From Paludibacteraceae bacterium (GTDB lineage: Bacteria; Bacteroidota; Bacteroidia; Bacteroidales; Paludibacteraceae): a DNA stretch of 64,000 nucleotides. The notes below the pieces were generated by a model that was not told the DNA's origin, made no database searches, and was given only the letters and a program-made list of their open reading frames with translations. Every line of letters starts with the position of its first letter. The first letter of the stretch is position 1. Shown here piece after piece: positions 37,021-46,283 of the stretch. The stretch spans positions 159,095-223,094 of the forward strand of contig JAFVBR010000002.1 of NCBI GenBank assembly GCA_017479885.1. The letters run 5' to 3'. Made by a program: the position numbers and the translations under genes.

Positions 37021-38919
37021 TTATAGCGGATTAACATCGCTCGGCATACGGAGGTCACCACGGGGGGAAAGAGAGAGAGGTACTACTTTGGGTCCGTCAG
37101 GCAGGCAGGAGCGTTTGTACTGCTGCGTAAAGAATCGGCGCATGAATACAGAAAGCCACTTGTCGATTTCAGACTCCGAATAGTCATCGGCAAAGACGAT
37201 GTTGGCGATATACTGAATCTTCTCGCGGGAGAAACCGTAGCGGAGAGTGTAGTAGAGGAAGAAGTCGTGAAGTTCGTAGGGTCCGACTTTGTCCTCGGTC
37301 TTCTGCGCTATGTTACCCTCGCTGTCGGTAGGCAACAACTCCGGCGATACAGGCGTGCCTATTACGTCAAGCAGTATTTGGCGTATATCGGAGGAGAAAT
37401 AGTTCTGTGCCTCATACTCTATTACGTATCGGACAATGGTCTTGGGTATGCCTGCATTGACGCCGTACATAGACATGTGGTCGGCATTGTAGGTGCACCA
37501 GCCGAGAGCAAGCTCCGACATGTCGCCCGTGCCTACGACTATACCGTTGTATTTGTTAGCCATATCCATGAGAATCTGCGTGCGTTCGCGTGCCTGAGCA
37601 TTCTCGTAGGTTATGTCGTGCACTGAGGGGTCGTGGTCTATGTCCTCGAAATGCTGCAAGACGGCTGCAGAAATGGGAATCTCATGCTGCGAGATACCGA
37701 GCAAATCCATGAGAGCGAGTGCATTCTGATAGGTGCGGTCGGAAGTTCCGAAGCCTGGCATTGTCACTCCAATGACCTGTTTGCGGTTGTAGCCAAGCAG
37801 GTCTGCCGTAAGGACGCACACTATGAGGGCAAGCGTGGAGTCGAGTCCGCCTGACACGCCAAGTATAAGAGTATCAGCATGTGTGTGCTCCCATCGGCGG
37901 GCAAGAGCAGAAGTCTGTATGCGTATTACGTCAGCGCAGAACTCGTCACGCTCGGCGGGTGCAGGCAAGAAAGGATTCTTGCGGAAATGGCGGTGCACAG
38001 GCATAATCTGCTGTTCGCCGTCGGCAATAGGAGCCACATATATCTTGCGGTACGCCTCGGTTTTGTCCTTGGTGAAATTGGTATTACGCTGACGGTCAGT
38101 GCGCAGACGCTCTATGTCAAGTTCCTGAATCAGCATGCTCGACTCGCGCAGGAAGCGCTCGCCCTCGCAGAGGAGTTTGCCGTTTTCGCAGATGTATGTG
38201 CTGCCCCCAAAGACGACATCGGTAGTGCTCTCCCCTACTCCGGAGGAGGTATATACATACCCGCAGTGTACACGCGAGGACTGCTGCGTAATCATCTGAC
38301 GGCGGAAAGAGTGCTTGCCAGTCACACAGTTGGATGACGAGAGGTTGAAGATGAGTTCAGCACCTTGTATAGCGAGTTGCGTGGAGGGAGGAAGAGGCGA
38401 CCAAAGGTCTTCGCAAAGCTCGACTCCGAAAGAGTAATCACGCGTTAGGAAGAGCAGGTCACGACCGAAAGGCACTTCGTCAGCCCAAAGTTCAATCTTA
38501 GGCAGGCAGTCACGCCCGGAGGTGAACCAACGTTTCTCATAGAACTCGGCGGTATTGGGGAGATTTATCTTCGGCACGACACCGACGACATCTCCGTCAG
38601 TCATGACTATAGCGCAGTTATAGAGGTTGTTATCACTCTGCAGTGGAGCGCCTACGATGGCGATAATACTTTTGCCGCGAGTGTGATTGCATATATCCTC
38701 AAGCGCATGCAAGGCGTTTTCCTGAAGTTGCTGCATGAAGAAGAGGTCGGCGCAGGTGTATCCCGTGACAGAGAGCTCGGGAAAGCAGACTATCTGCACA
38801 CCTTCGGAAACGGCTTCGTCGATCTGTTTTTTAATCTGTTCAGCATTGTATTTGCAGTCAGCAAGACGCATCTGCGGCACGGCAGCCGCCACACGTACAA
38901 ATCCGTAGTTTCTGCTCAT
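37021..38919 (-). CDS. nadE: Glutamine-dependent NAD+ synthetase
   Basis: 632 residues from ATG 38919 (RNYGFVRVAAAVP). A longer frame to 39018 would begin upstream of the promoter, so it is rejected. N-terminal nitrilase-type glutaminase: Glu in FPELSVTGY (about 46), Lys in VPKINLPNT, Cys in GVELCEDLWSP (about 165). C-terminal synthetase with the PP-loop GVSGGLDSTLAL (about 352-363). It converts deamido-NAD, ATP and glutamine to NAD. First gene of a seven-gene run. Confidence 0.96.
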   Translation of the reverse strand: MSRNYGFVRVAAAVPQMRLADCKYNAEQIKKQIDEAVSEGVQIVCFPELSVTGYTCADLFFMQQLQENALHALEDICNHTRGKSIIAIVGAPLQSDNNLYNCAIVMTDGDVVGVVPKINLPNTAEFYEKRWFTSGRDCLPKIELWADEVPFGRDLLFLTRDYSFGVELCEDLWSPLPPSTQLAIQGAELIFNLSSSNCVTGKHSFRRQMITQQSSRVHCGYVYTSSGVGESTTDVVFGGSTYICENGKLLCEGERFLRESSMLIQELDIERLRTDRQRNTNFTKDKTEAYRKIYVAPIADGEQQIMPVHRHFRKNPFLPAPAERDEFCADVIRIQTSALARRWEHTHADTLILGVSGGLDSTLALIVCVLTADLLGYNRKQVIGVTMPGFGTSDRTYQNALALMDLLGISQHEIPISAAVLQHFEDIDHDPSVHDITYENAQARERTQILMDMANKYNGIVVGTGDMSELALGWCTYNADHMSMYGVNAGIPKTIVRYVIEYEAQNYFSSDIRQILLDVIGTPVSPELLPTDSEGNIAQKTEDKVGPYELHDFFLYYTLRYGFSREKIQYIANIVFADDYSESEIDKWLSVFMRRFFTQQYKRSCLPDGPKVVPLSLSPRGDLRMPSDVNPL

Positions 38920-38987
38920 ATAGATTGAGTTTGAGAGGTTTGACAAGATTGAAATGTTTGACAATACGATATAGTTAAATGTGGCGA

Positions 38988-39018
38988 CAAAGTTAGGAAA
39001 TTTCAGGGAGATATGCAA
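38988..39018 (-). promoter_or_regulatory. Promoter of nadE and the downstream run
   Basis: On the minus strand: TTG (39018-39016), 20 bp, TAACTTTG (38995-38988). Start point near 38981, leader about 62 nt. The leader contains a degenerate GTTTGAC/GATTGAA repeat (38930-38964). Confidence 0.78.
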
Positions 39019-39051
39019 GAAAAAACGTCAATGAGAGAAGGAAAAAAATCG

Positions 39052-39396
39052 TCACTGATTTTCAGGGGCTTTCTGAATGGAGGCGATGACGAAATTACGG
39101 AGGACACGATACTGCTTCTGCCCTGCCTGCGGATGGTTTTTCTGCTCGTCGAAGAGTGCCTGCCATTGGAGGCGGAGCTGAGGGTCAGCGAGTTGCCGTT
39201 TTGCCTCGCGGACTGCATCGGCAAATGAAGAGAATGCGGCGGTTTGAGCCTGAGTGATTTTCTTCGGGTTCTTGCGACGAGGATAGTGAGATACGACTGT
39301 TTTGCCCAAGCGTTGTGCGAGGTAGATATCTTCCCGCTTGCGGTCGATTTTACCTGATAATTGCTGAATCAGGTGTGAAGGAACAGCTTTTGCCAT
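39052..39396 (-). CDS. Small basic protein of unknown function
   Basis: 114 residues, rich in Gln, Lys and Arg, without signal peptide or membrane segment. The layout (short basic start, TQAQTAAFSSFADAVREAKRQL, then RVLRNFVIASIQ) recalls small Bacteroidales proteins that pair a conserved tyrosine/arginine start with a helical end, but I cannot name a family. It has its own promoter (39491-39522) and an unusual repeat-filled leader. Confidence 0.65.
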   Translation of the reverse strand: MAKAVPSHLIQQLSGKIDRKREDIYLAQRLGKTVVSHYPRRKNPKKITQAQTAAFSSFADAVREAKRQLADPQLRLQWQALFDEQKNHPQAGQKQYRVLRNFVIASIQKAPENQ

Positions 39397-39423
39397 AATA
39401 AGGTTGATTTTAGGGATGTTATA

Positions 39424-39483
39424 TGTTCTTTTTACGTGTTTTTTACGTCCTTTTTACGTCTTTTTTACGTCTTTTTTACGTAA
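39424..39483. repeat. TTTTTTACGTC tandem repeat in the leader of the small gene
   Basis: Five near-identical units of 10-12 bp (TTTTTACGTG, TTTTTTACGTCC, TTTTTACGTC, TTTTTTACGTC, TTTTTTACGTA). On the minus strand this reads ACGTAAAAAAG repeated, entirely within the predicted 5'UTR of the gene starting at 39396. Confidence 0.85.
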
Positions 39484-39490
39484 AACAGTG

Positions 39491-39522
39491 CAAAGGTAAG
39501 TAAAAGAATCGGGATATGCAAA
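39491..39522 (-). promoter_or_regulatory. Promoter of the small unknown gene
   Basis: On the minus strand: TTTG (39522-39519), 20 bp, TACCTTTG (39498-39491). Leader about 88 nt. The -33 box lies inside the first unit of a 31-bp repeat. Confidence 0.78.
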
Positions 39523-39601
39523 CGGAAAGAAGAGAAAAACGGATATGCGCAAACGGGATAAAGAGAAAAACGGATATGCGCAAACGGAATGAAGAGAGAA
39601 C
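39509..39601. repeat. Three 31-bp imperfect tandem repeats
   Basis: Units at 39509-39539, 39540-39570 and 39571-39601 share CGGATATGCGCAAACGG followed by A/G-rich AAGAGAAAAA. They overlap and extend upstream of the promoter at 39491-39522. Confidence 0.82.
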
Positions 39602-39662
39602 GCCAAATAGAAAAACACGCCTAATAATTAAGAATATAAACAAAAACTCAGGCGTATAAGTC

Positions 39663-39699
39663 AAAAAAAACATCCCCCGACTAATGAGGTCAGGGGATG
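39663..39699 (-). terminator. Rho-independent terminator
   Basis: On the minus strand CATCCCC-tGAC / GTC-GGGGGATG forms a stem with a short AT-rich loop, followed by eight T. It would end the transcript of the broken lipoprotein gene, about 300 bp after that gene's original stop. Confidence 0.75.
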
Positions 39700-39757
39700 A
39701 CTACTTGTGAGAAAGTTTTCCACACAAAAAAATAACAGTGCATTATTATAGTGCGAA

Positions 39758-39856
39758 ACGGTATGAATCGTGCGAAGGCTATGAATCGTGCGAAGGGTAC
39801 GAATCGGACGAAAGGGTATTAATAGGGCGAAGTGGTTCGAACCGAGCGAATAATAC
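39758..39856. repeat. 18-bp degenerate minisatellite
   Basis: Five to six units based on GGCTATGAATCGTGCGAA, decaying toward the right (GGGTACGAATCGGACGAAA, GGGTATTAATAGGGCGAA). The plus-strand reading gives YESCEG repeats, but no promoter or start supports a gene. The rest of 39602-39993 holds only the terminator. Confidence 0.78.
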
Positions 39857-39993
39857 GAATAAAACTATTCACCATAAACAACATCAGTCATCGCCTTGGG
39901 GGAAGTGCGAAATTGTGCAAAACTGACGAATTATGCGAAAGCACTATGTGATTTTATTTAGTAGATATTAATAATGCGAGAAAGTTCAGCAGA

Positions 39994-41115
39994 TTATTTC
40001 ACATCCAGCACGAGACGCACAGAGCGACCGTAGTTTAGCTCGCGGGAGAGTTTAGGATTAACGTAATCGCTACCGAAGCAGAAGGAGTATGCGAAGTATT
40101 CGGCAGTACTCGACAAATAGGCGCCATCCGACCCGACAGCATACAATGTAGTCCCGATGCGTTAGCCCGCAGCGGGGAGAAATACTGCGCCGTTCTGTTC
40201 CATCTTAGACCAATCAGTAACAGAGTATGTATTGGTAGTCCAATTTTTAGCATCCGCCGTAAAACTCATACCGCCCGGCAATGACCATGTGTCGGGTAAG
40301 AATATGTACCCATAAACATTGTTGACCATAGCCCGACCACGAAGATTTGCAGCATTGGTTCTCGTTTCATAAATATATACCCATTCATCTCCGGTAAGTG
40401 TACGCCAAATGCTTGCCGTATTATCAGTTTTGATAGCAGTGCCCCAATCTACAAACTCGGAGTAGTCATCATCATTCTCACTTGCATTAGTAGGATTATT
40501 GCCTGTGCCATACCCGAAGAGGTCGATCCACCCGCTGTAAGAAGAGGAGATTTTGCTATTGTCATCACCTATCACATCACACTGATACTCAGCGAAGCGC
40601 CATGTGTCGGTGCTTGCCTGATACTGAAGGTTGCCTTGCGAGAAACGCACCTTTTTTCCTGCGCTGTTGACTTGGAAAACCGCTTTGGTAATGGCTCCGT
40701 TCTCTATTCCGTATGTCGGGTCAGGCTCAGGTTCGGGTTCGGGGTCTGTGCCGGTGCCTGTGCCGGAATCAGGGTCAGTAATAACTGTAGCGGCGGTTAC
40801 TTCCACAGAACAATCAGCATATAGTTTTCCGCAGTAAGCAGTGATAGTGGTTTTGCCTTGTTTTTTAGCAGTGACCTTACCATTGGCATTGACGGATGCG
40901 ACACTTTCTTTAGAAGATTCCCATGTGATTTCGGGCGCACCTGTTTCTGCATCTTCGGGCTCGTAAATTATATTGAGTTTATAAGTATCGCCCACCTCCA
41001 AAACGAGTTTCGCCTTATTGAGGCTAATGCCTGTCAGTTGAGGAAGATTGTTGCTGTTGTTGTTGCATGCAGCAAGCAGGATTACGGCTAATGCAAAGAG
41101 AAGGAACTTTTTCAT
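39994..41115 (-). pseudogene. Big_2-domain lipoprotein gene interrupted by an in-frame TAA
   Basis: Start ATG 41115, downstream of the promoter at 41162-41192. Lipobox LAAC, then a Big_2 Ig-like domain (LTGISLNKAKLVLEVGDT to ADCSVEV), a Gly-Thr and Pro-Glu linker (GTGTGTDPEPEPEPDP), and a C-terminal domain of the Fibrobacter paralogous/DUF1566 type (VRFSQGNLQYQ, WIDLFGYGTG). The frame reads 317 codons to TAA at 40164-40162, directly after FLPAAG, where relatives continue with a tyrosine. The same frame goes on for 55 more codons (RIGTTLYAVGSDGAYLSST ... YGRSVRLVLDV) to a second TAA at 39996-39994. One base change explains it. Upstream part may still make a truncated protein (40162-41115). Confidence 0.85.
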
Positions 41116-41161
41116 TGTAATGAATTTAGAGTTGCACAGACATATATAAATAAATATAGTG

Positions 41162-41192
41162 CAAAGGTAAGTAAAAGAAGTGACATACACAA
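41162..41192 (-). promoter_or_regulatory. Promoter of the broken lipoprotein gene
   Basis: On the minus strand: TTG (41192-41190), 20 bp, TACCTTTG (41169-41162). The 20 bp around the -7 box (TTTTACTTACCTTTGCACT) are shared with the promoter at 39491. Confidence 0.78.
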
Positions 41193-41247
41193 GAGGTAAG
41201 GAAAAAATATCGGATGAAGGGAACTGCGAAGGATGGAGAGATGCGCA

Positions 41248-41274
41248 TAGAGACGTTCCAATGCGATGTCTCTA
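41248..41274. repeat. Palindromic repeat of the GTAGAGACG type
   Basis: TAGAGACGT and ATGTCTCTA flank the centre TCCAATGCG. A close relative, GAGACG-TCCCGATGCGG-CGTCTC, lies at 47905-47927 inside a coding region. The remaining spacer 41193-41329 is A/G-rich with no gene. Confidence 0.75.
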
Positions 41275-41329
41275 CGGGGGAGGCAGGTAGGAAAAAAGAG
41301 GGAATAATGAGAAAAAAGTGAGTCAGGTG

Positions 41330-41360
41330 TTGCGTAATTGGAAAAAAGGTATTACCTTTG
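41330..41360 (+). promoter_or_regulatory. Promoter of tRNA-Glu
   Basis: TTG at 41330-41332, 20 bp, TACCTTTG at 41353-41360. Start point about 41367, giving a leader of about 49 nt before the tRNA. Confidence 0.78.
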
Positions 41361-41415
41361 CACCCGCTTTCAGAAAGAAGACAGGTGTTGTCTTGAGAAG
41401 AGAAGCGTAACTAAC

Positions 41416-41487
41416 GGTGCTATCGTCTAGCGGTTAGGACAAAAGATTCTCAATCTTTAAACCGGGGTTCGATTCCCCGTAGCACTA
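41416..41487 (+). tRNA. tRNA-Glu (anticodon CUC)
   Basis: 72 nt cloverleaf. Acceptor strands GGTGCTA and TAGCACT pair with one G-U at the end; the anticodon stem AAAGA/TCTTT holds the loop TTCTCAA, so the anticodon is CTC. T arm CGGGG-TTCGATT-CCCCG is perfect. The 3' CCA is not encoded. It reads GAG; a TTC-anticodon tRNA-Glu must exist elsewhere for GAA. Confidence 0.93.
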
Positions 41488-41492
41488 CGAGG

Positions 41493-41517
41493 AGCACTGA
41501 TATTCAGTGCTTTTTTT
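41493..41517 (+). terminator. Terminator after tRNA-Glu
   Basis: AGCACTGA-TAT-TCAGTGCT, a perfect 8-bp stem, followed by seven T. It starts 6 bp after the tRNA. Confidence 0.88.
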
Positions 41518-41591
41518 GTTTTATCAGTGCGGACAATGCATTGTGGTATGGTATTTGAAGTATATAGATAAAACTCAAAATTATATACATT

Positions 41592-42086
41592 ATGAAAAAG
41601 ACTTTCTTATTACTGATGACAGTTTCGGCATTGTTTGCAAGTTGCAGAGGTCCCCAAGGTCCTGCAGGCAGAGACGGCCGAGACGGAGTTGACGGTTTGG
41701 TAAACGTCAAGATAGTGGATTTGTCGGTAAGCGGCAACCAATGGCAATACTCGAGTATAGACAACAACAACTATTTCATGGGCACATTCGACATGCCCGA
41801 AATAACCAAAGACATCTACGACAACGGTCTCGTTCAGGTATATAGAGAGTACGACACCGGCACAGCAAACGCAGTGCAACTGCTATTGCCGAACACGCGT
41901 CACAAAGAGTATAGTTATACCGACGATGAGGGCAACACACAATGGGGTTTCTACTCAGAAACGACCGACTATGAGTACGGCGTGGGCAAGCTGAATGTGT
42001 TCTTCACCGCCTCTGATTTCGACTATGAGATAAATACGAGTTTCGTGCCTGAAGACATGAGGTTCAGAGTGGTGATAATGTGGTGA
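41592..42086 (+). CDS. Small lipoprotein with a collagen-like segment
   Basis: 164 residues. Lipobox FASC (Cys about 18). Straight after it come six Gly-X-Y triplets (GPQGPAGRDGRDGVDG), a short collagen-like stalk that would hold the rest away from the membrane. The remaining 125 residues are an acidic, aromatic-rich beta-type domain without a known motif. No clear promoter box was found, though it follows the tRNA terminator by 75 bp. Function unknown. Confidence 0.78.
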   Translation: MKKTFLLLMTVSALFASCRGPQGPAGRDGRDGVDGLVNVKIVDLSVSGNQWQYSSIDNNNYFMGTFDMPEITKDIYDNGLVQVYREYDTGTANAVQLLLPNTRHKEYSYTDDEGNTQWGFYSETTDYEYGVGKLNVFFTASDFDYEINTSFVPEDMRFRVVIMW

Positions 42087-42089
42087 TTG

Positions 42090-42145
42090 ACAGTTGAAAG
42101 TTGAGAGTTGAAAGTTTAGAGTTTAGAGAAGTTGAGAGTTGAAGA
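42090..42145. repeat. AGTTGAG/AGTTTAG heptamer tract reaching into the methyltransferase start
   Basis: ACAGTTGAAAGTTGAGAG, then AGTTGAAAGTTTAGAGTTTAGAGAAGTTGAGAGTTGAAGAG in heptamer rhythm. The only usable start codon of the next gene (TTG 42132) lies in this tract. Confidence 0.8.
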
Positions 42146-43355
42146 GTTTATAGAAGCACACAAGAATGACGATGTGAGTCGTTTGGCACTGCAAAGGAAT
42201 CGGTATTCGGAAATGACGGATACCGATTTCAGTTTTGCGCTTCAGCAGATAGAAGGACGACAGCGTACAAGAGAGAAACTGCCATTCCTTGACAACTATC
42301 CCGAATGGTGGTTTCCGAAGAGACTCTCCACAGAACAATGCTCGTCGGAGGTGACGGCAAGGTATAAGAGAAGTTTCAGGTTTCAGGTTTCAGGTTTCAA
42401 GGTTCAGGTTTCAGGTTTCAAGGTTCAGGGTTCAGGGTTCAAGTTAGTGGATTTGACGGGGGGAATGGGCATCGACACGCTGTTTCTCGCAGAACTCTTC
42501 AAAGAAGTGCATTATGTGGAGAGAGATGAGGAGCTGTGCCGAATAGCAGAGCACAACTTCGGTTTGACAAGTTCACGAGAGGTTATCAAAGTCCACCATT
42601 CGGAAGCGGAAGATTTTCTGCAACAGTTGACGCACGCCGACCTTATATATATAGACCCTGCACGGAGAGCGGCAAGCGGGAGAAAAGTATTCAGAATAGA
42701 AGACTGCGAACCTGATGTGGCATGCCTGCTGCCTGTTTTGAAAGAGAAATGCCCTGCCCTACTGCTGAAGCTGTCGCCCATGCTCGACCTTAGTGCGGCA
42801 CTGACATCACTGCCGGGTGCCCGCGAAGTGCACATAGTGGCAGTACGCGGCGAAGTGAAAGAGGTGCTTGTAATAGTTAATAGCGAAAAGGTAATAGCTA
42901 ATAGCGAGGTGGTGGAGATACATTGTGTGAATTTGGAGACAAAGGATGAGGAATTGGTATTTACAATGAAGGAAGAAAGAGAGGCGGAATGTGAATATGC
43001 AGAAGAAGCGGGAGAATACATCTTCGAGCCGAATGCGGCAATAATGAAAGCGGGGGCATTCAAGACAGTGGCAAAGAGATATGGAGTAAAGAAACTTGGA
43101 GTGAATACTCATTTATATACCTCGGACAGATTGATAGAGAATTGGTCAGGAAGAGTGTGGAGAATAACAGCCGCCCTAAGTTCTATTCCGAAGAAAGGGG
43201 AGAGACTGAAGATGAACATAGTATCGAGGAACTATCCGCTATCGGCAGACGAGATAAGAAGACATTACAAGATAGAGGACGGAGGGGAAAAATGGCTGAT
43301 AGCCACAAGAGTGGCAGAGAAGAAGGCTATGTTTTTGGCAGAAAGAGTGCAATGA
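42132..43355 (+). CDS. Class I SAM methyltransferase (THUMP-like domain type) with an in-frame repeat insertion
   Basis: 407 residues from TTG 42132; an in-frame TAG at 42117 and no other start before Met28 make this the likely start, and family members share the FIEAHKNDDVSRLALQ N-terminus. SAM motif LVDLTGGMGIDTLFL (about 105-119) and catalytic-type YIDPARRAASGRK (about 174-186). C-terminal THUMP-like region ends the protein (LSADEIRRHYKI, LIATRV). Residues about 80-104 (SFRFQVSGFKVQVSGFKVQ...) are encoded by TTTCAGG heptamers inserted just before the SAM motif. Substrate probably RNA; unknown. Confidence 0.85.
   Translation: MRVEEFIEAHKNDDVSRLALQRNRYSEMTDTDFSFALQQIEGRQRTREKLPFLDNYPEWWFPKRLSTEQCSSEVTARYKRSFRFQVSGFKVQVSGFKVQGSGFKLVDLTGGMGIDTLFLAELFKEVHYVERDEELCRIAEHNFGLTSSREVIKVHHSEAEDFLQQLTHADLIYIDPARRAASGRKVFRIEDCEPDVACLLPVLKEKCPALLLKLSPMLDLSAALTSLPGAREVHIVAVRGEVKEVLVIVNSEKVIANSEVVEIHCVNLETKDEELVFTMKEEREAECEYAEEAGEYIFEPNAAIMKAGAFKTVAKRYGVKKLGVNTHLYTSDRLIENWSGRVWRITAALSSIPKKGERLKMNIVSRNYPLSADEIRRHYKIEDGGEKWLIATRVAEKKAMFLAERVQ
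42373..42445. repeat. TTTCAGG heptamer tract inside the methyltransferase gene
   Basis: About ten heptamers (GTTTCAG, GTTTCAA, GGTTCAG variants) in frame. Because 7 and 3 share no factor, the protein shows a seven-residue period (FQVSGFK, VQVSGFK, VQGSGFK). Confidence 0.88.
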
Positions 43356-43367
43356 GACTTAGATAAA

Positions 43368-43430
43368 GTTTCAGGTTTCAGGTTTCAGGTTTCAGGTTTC
43401 AGGTTTCAAGTTTCAGGTTTCAGGTTTCAA
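43368..43430. repeat. Nine TTTCAGG heptamers between methyltransferase and dnaK
   Basis: Nine consecutive GTTTCAG/GTTTCAA units, 63 bp, with only two variant units. This is the cleanest copy in the window. Confidence 0.92.
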
Positions 43431-43432
43431 AC

Positions 43433-43602
43433 AATCTTCAAATCTATAAATAGGAGCATTGCTCCGCTAAAATAGAGGCAAGGTCTCGTCTCCGTCTGCC
43501 ATTTTGGCAGATATTTCCATATATTTTGTTTTGGCACAAGCTTTGCCATAAGATAGTTGAAAGTTCAAGGTTTAAGGTTGAAAGAAGTTGGGAAGTTAAA
43601 AG
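43433..43602. repeat. Multi-hairpin element upstream of dnaK
   Basis: After reverse-complement TTTGAAG units come GGAGC-ATT-GCTCC (43453-43465), GGTCTCGTCTCC (43482-43493), CTGCC-ATTTT-GGCAG (43496-43510) and TGGCA-CAAGCTT-TGCCA (43532-43548), then a degenerate GTTGAAAGTT tract. The order GGAGC palindrome then GGTCT block is shared with 6874-6930. No consensus promoter for dnaK could be recognised between here and 43692. Confidence 0.65.
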
Positions 43603-43691
43603 TTTTAAGTTTATTAGATTTCACTTCTTCTTGAATGCGTTAGATTGAGGACTACGGAATACAGAATATTAACTTAAAAAAACATACAACT

Positions 43692-45620
<1,929 letters not shown>

Positions 45621-45663
45621 ATGCAGAGATTATACTTAGCAGCAACGTTAAGGTCTGAATATG

Positions 45664-45706
45664 ACATAGGGAAATCGCAATAATTGTGATTTCCCTATGT
45701 TTTTTA
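45664..45706 (+). terminator. Terminator of dnaK
   Basis: ACATAGGGAAATC and GATTTCCCTATGT form a perfect 13-bp stem around GCAATAATTGT, followed by six T. Confidence 0.92.
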
Positions 45707-45722
45707 TTATGGTTGCATAAGT

Positions 45723-46283
45723 TTATAGGGATAGTAAAATGATATAGGAGCGTTGGATAACTTCTTCGAGGCTTTTGCCGTTGATTTTGATGGTGTCCCA
45801 CATAGTGCGCCACGCAGTCTCGTCATCGGAGTCTTCGGGAACTTCATACACGCCGAGTATCTCTTCGCCGTCTCTCGGATGCGGGTTACCTTCGCACTGC
45901 CAGCCTATATACGGTTGAGAACGGTCGCGCTCTAATTTCTTGAAGTAGATGGGGTTTCCTTGTGCGTGAAATCCGTAGAAAGTGTCGTTATCCACATAGT
46001 AGAAAGAGAAGTTATGCGCCCAATCAATCACATAAGTTTCAAACAATACGCGAGACACAGAGGATTTCACCTCCTGCTTATTCTCATACTGCCAGCCGAG
46101 CATATCCTCGTAAAGATGATCCTGCGGTCCATCAAAATCGGGAATCACAATTTTGCGTTGCATCGGACGATGCTGCCGCCATCTTAAGAAATCTTCCCAG
46201 TAATGAAACGTGGGATGTGTACCCTGCTCTCTTTCAAATTCAAATTCTTTGTGCCATTGCACCAATTGCTCATTTGTTATCAT
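45723..46283 (-). CDS. Uncharacterised protein, third gene of the DUF4417 cassette
   Basis: 186 residues from ATG 46283, which overlaps the end of the upstream gene by 14 bp; ATG/alternate starts to 46313 would overlap more. It is acidic and aromatic-rich (HYWEDFLRWRQHRP, IDWAHNFSFYYVDNDTFYGFH, YIGWQCEGNPHPRDGEE), without signal peptide or membrane segment. I do not recognise the family. The overlap with the MGGNGS gene says the two products are made together; an immunity or partner role is possible but unproven. Confidence 0.75.
   Translation of the reverse strand: MITNEQLVQWHKEFEFEREQGTHPTFHYWEDFLRWRQHRPMQRKIVIPDFDGPQDHLYEDMLGWQYENKQEVKSSVSRVLFETYVIDWAHNFSFYYVDNDTFYGFHAQGNPIYFKKLERDRSQPYIGWQCEGNPHPRDGEEILGVYEVPEDSDDETAWRTMWDTIKINGKSLEEVIQRSYIILLSL

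Noticed and set aside
38920-39018. N-terminal extension of nadE
   Set aside because: It translates a degenerate repeat and the promoter itself; transcription should begin near 38981.
39738-39926. 62-codon frame with YESCEG repeats
   Set aside because: Produced by the 18-bp minisatellite; no promoter or ribosome site and the repeat decays without regard to frame.
43368-43430. Heptamer tracts as a possible CRISPR array
   Set aside because: Units are 7 bp without spacers, and no cas genes are present.
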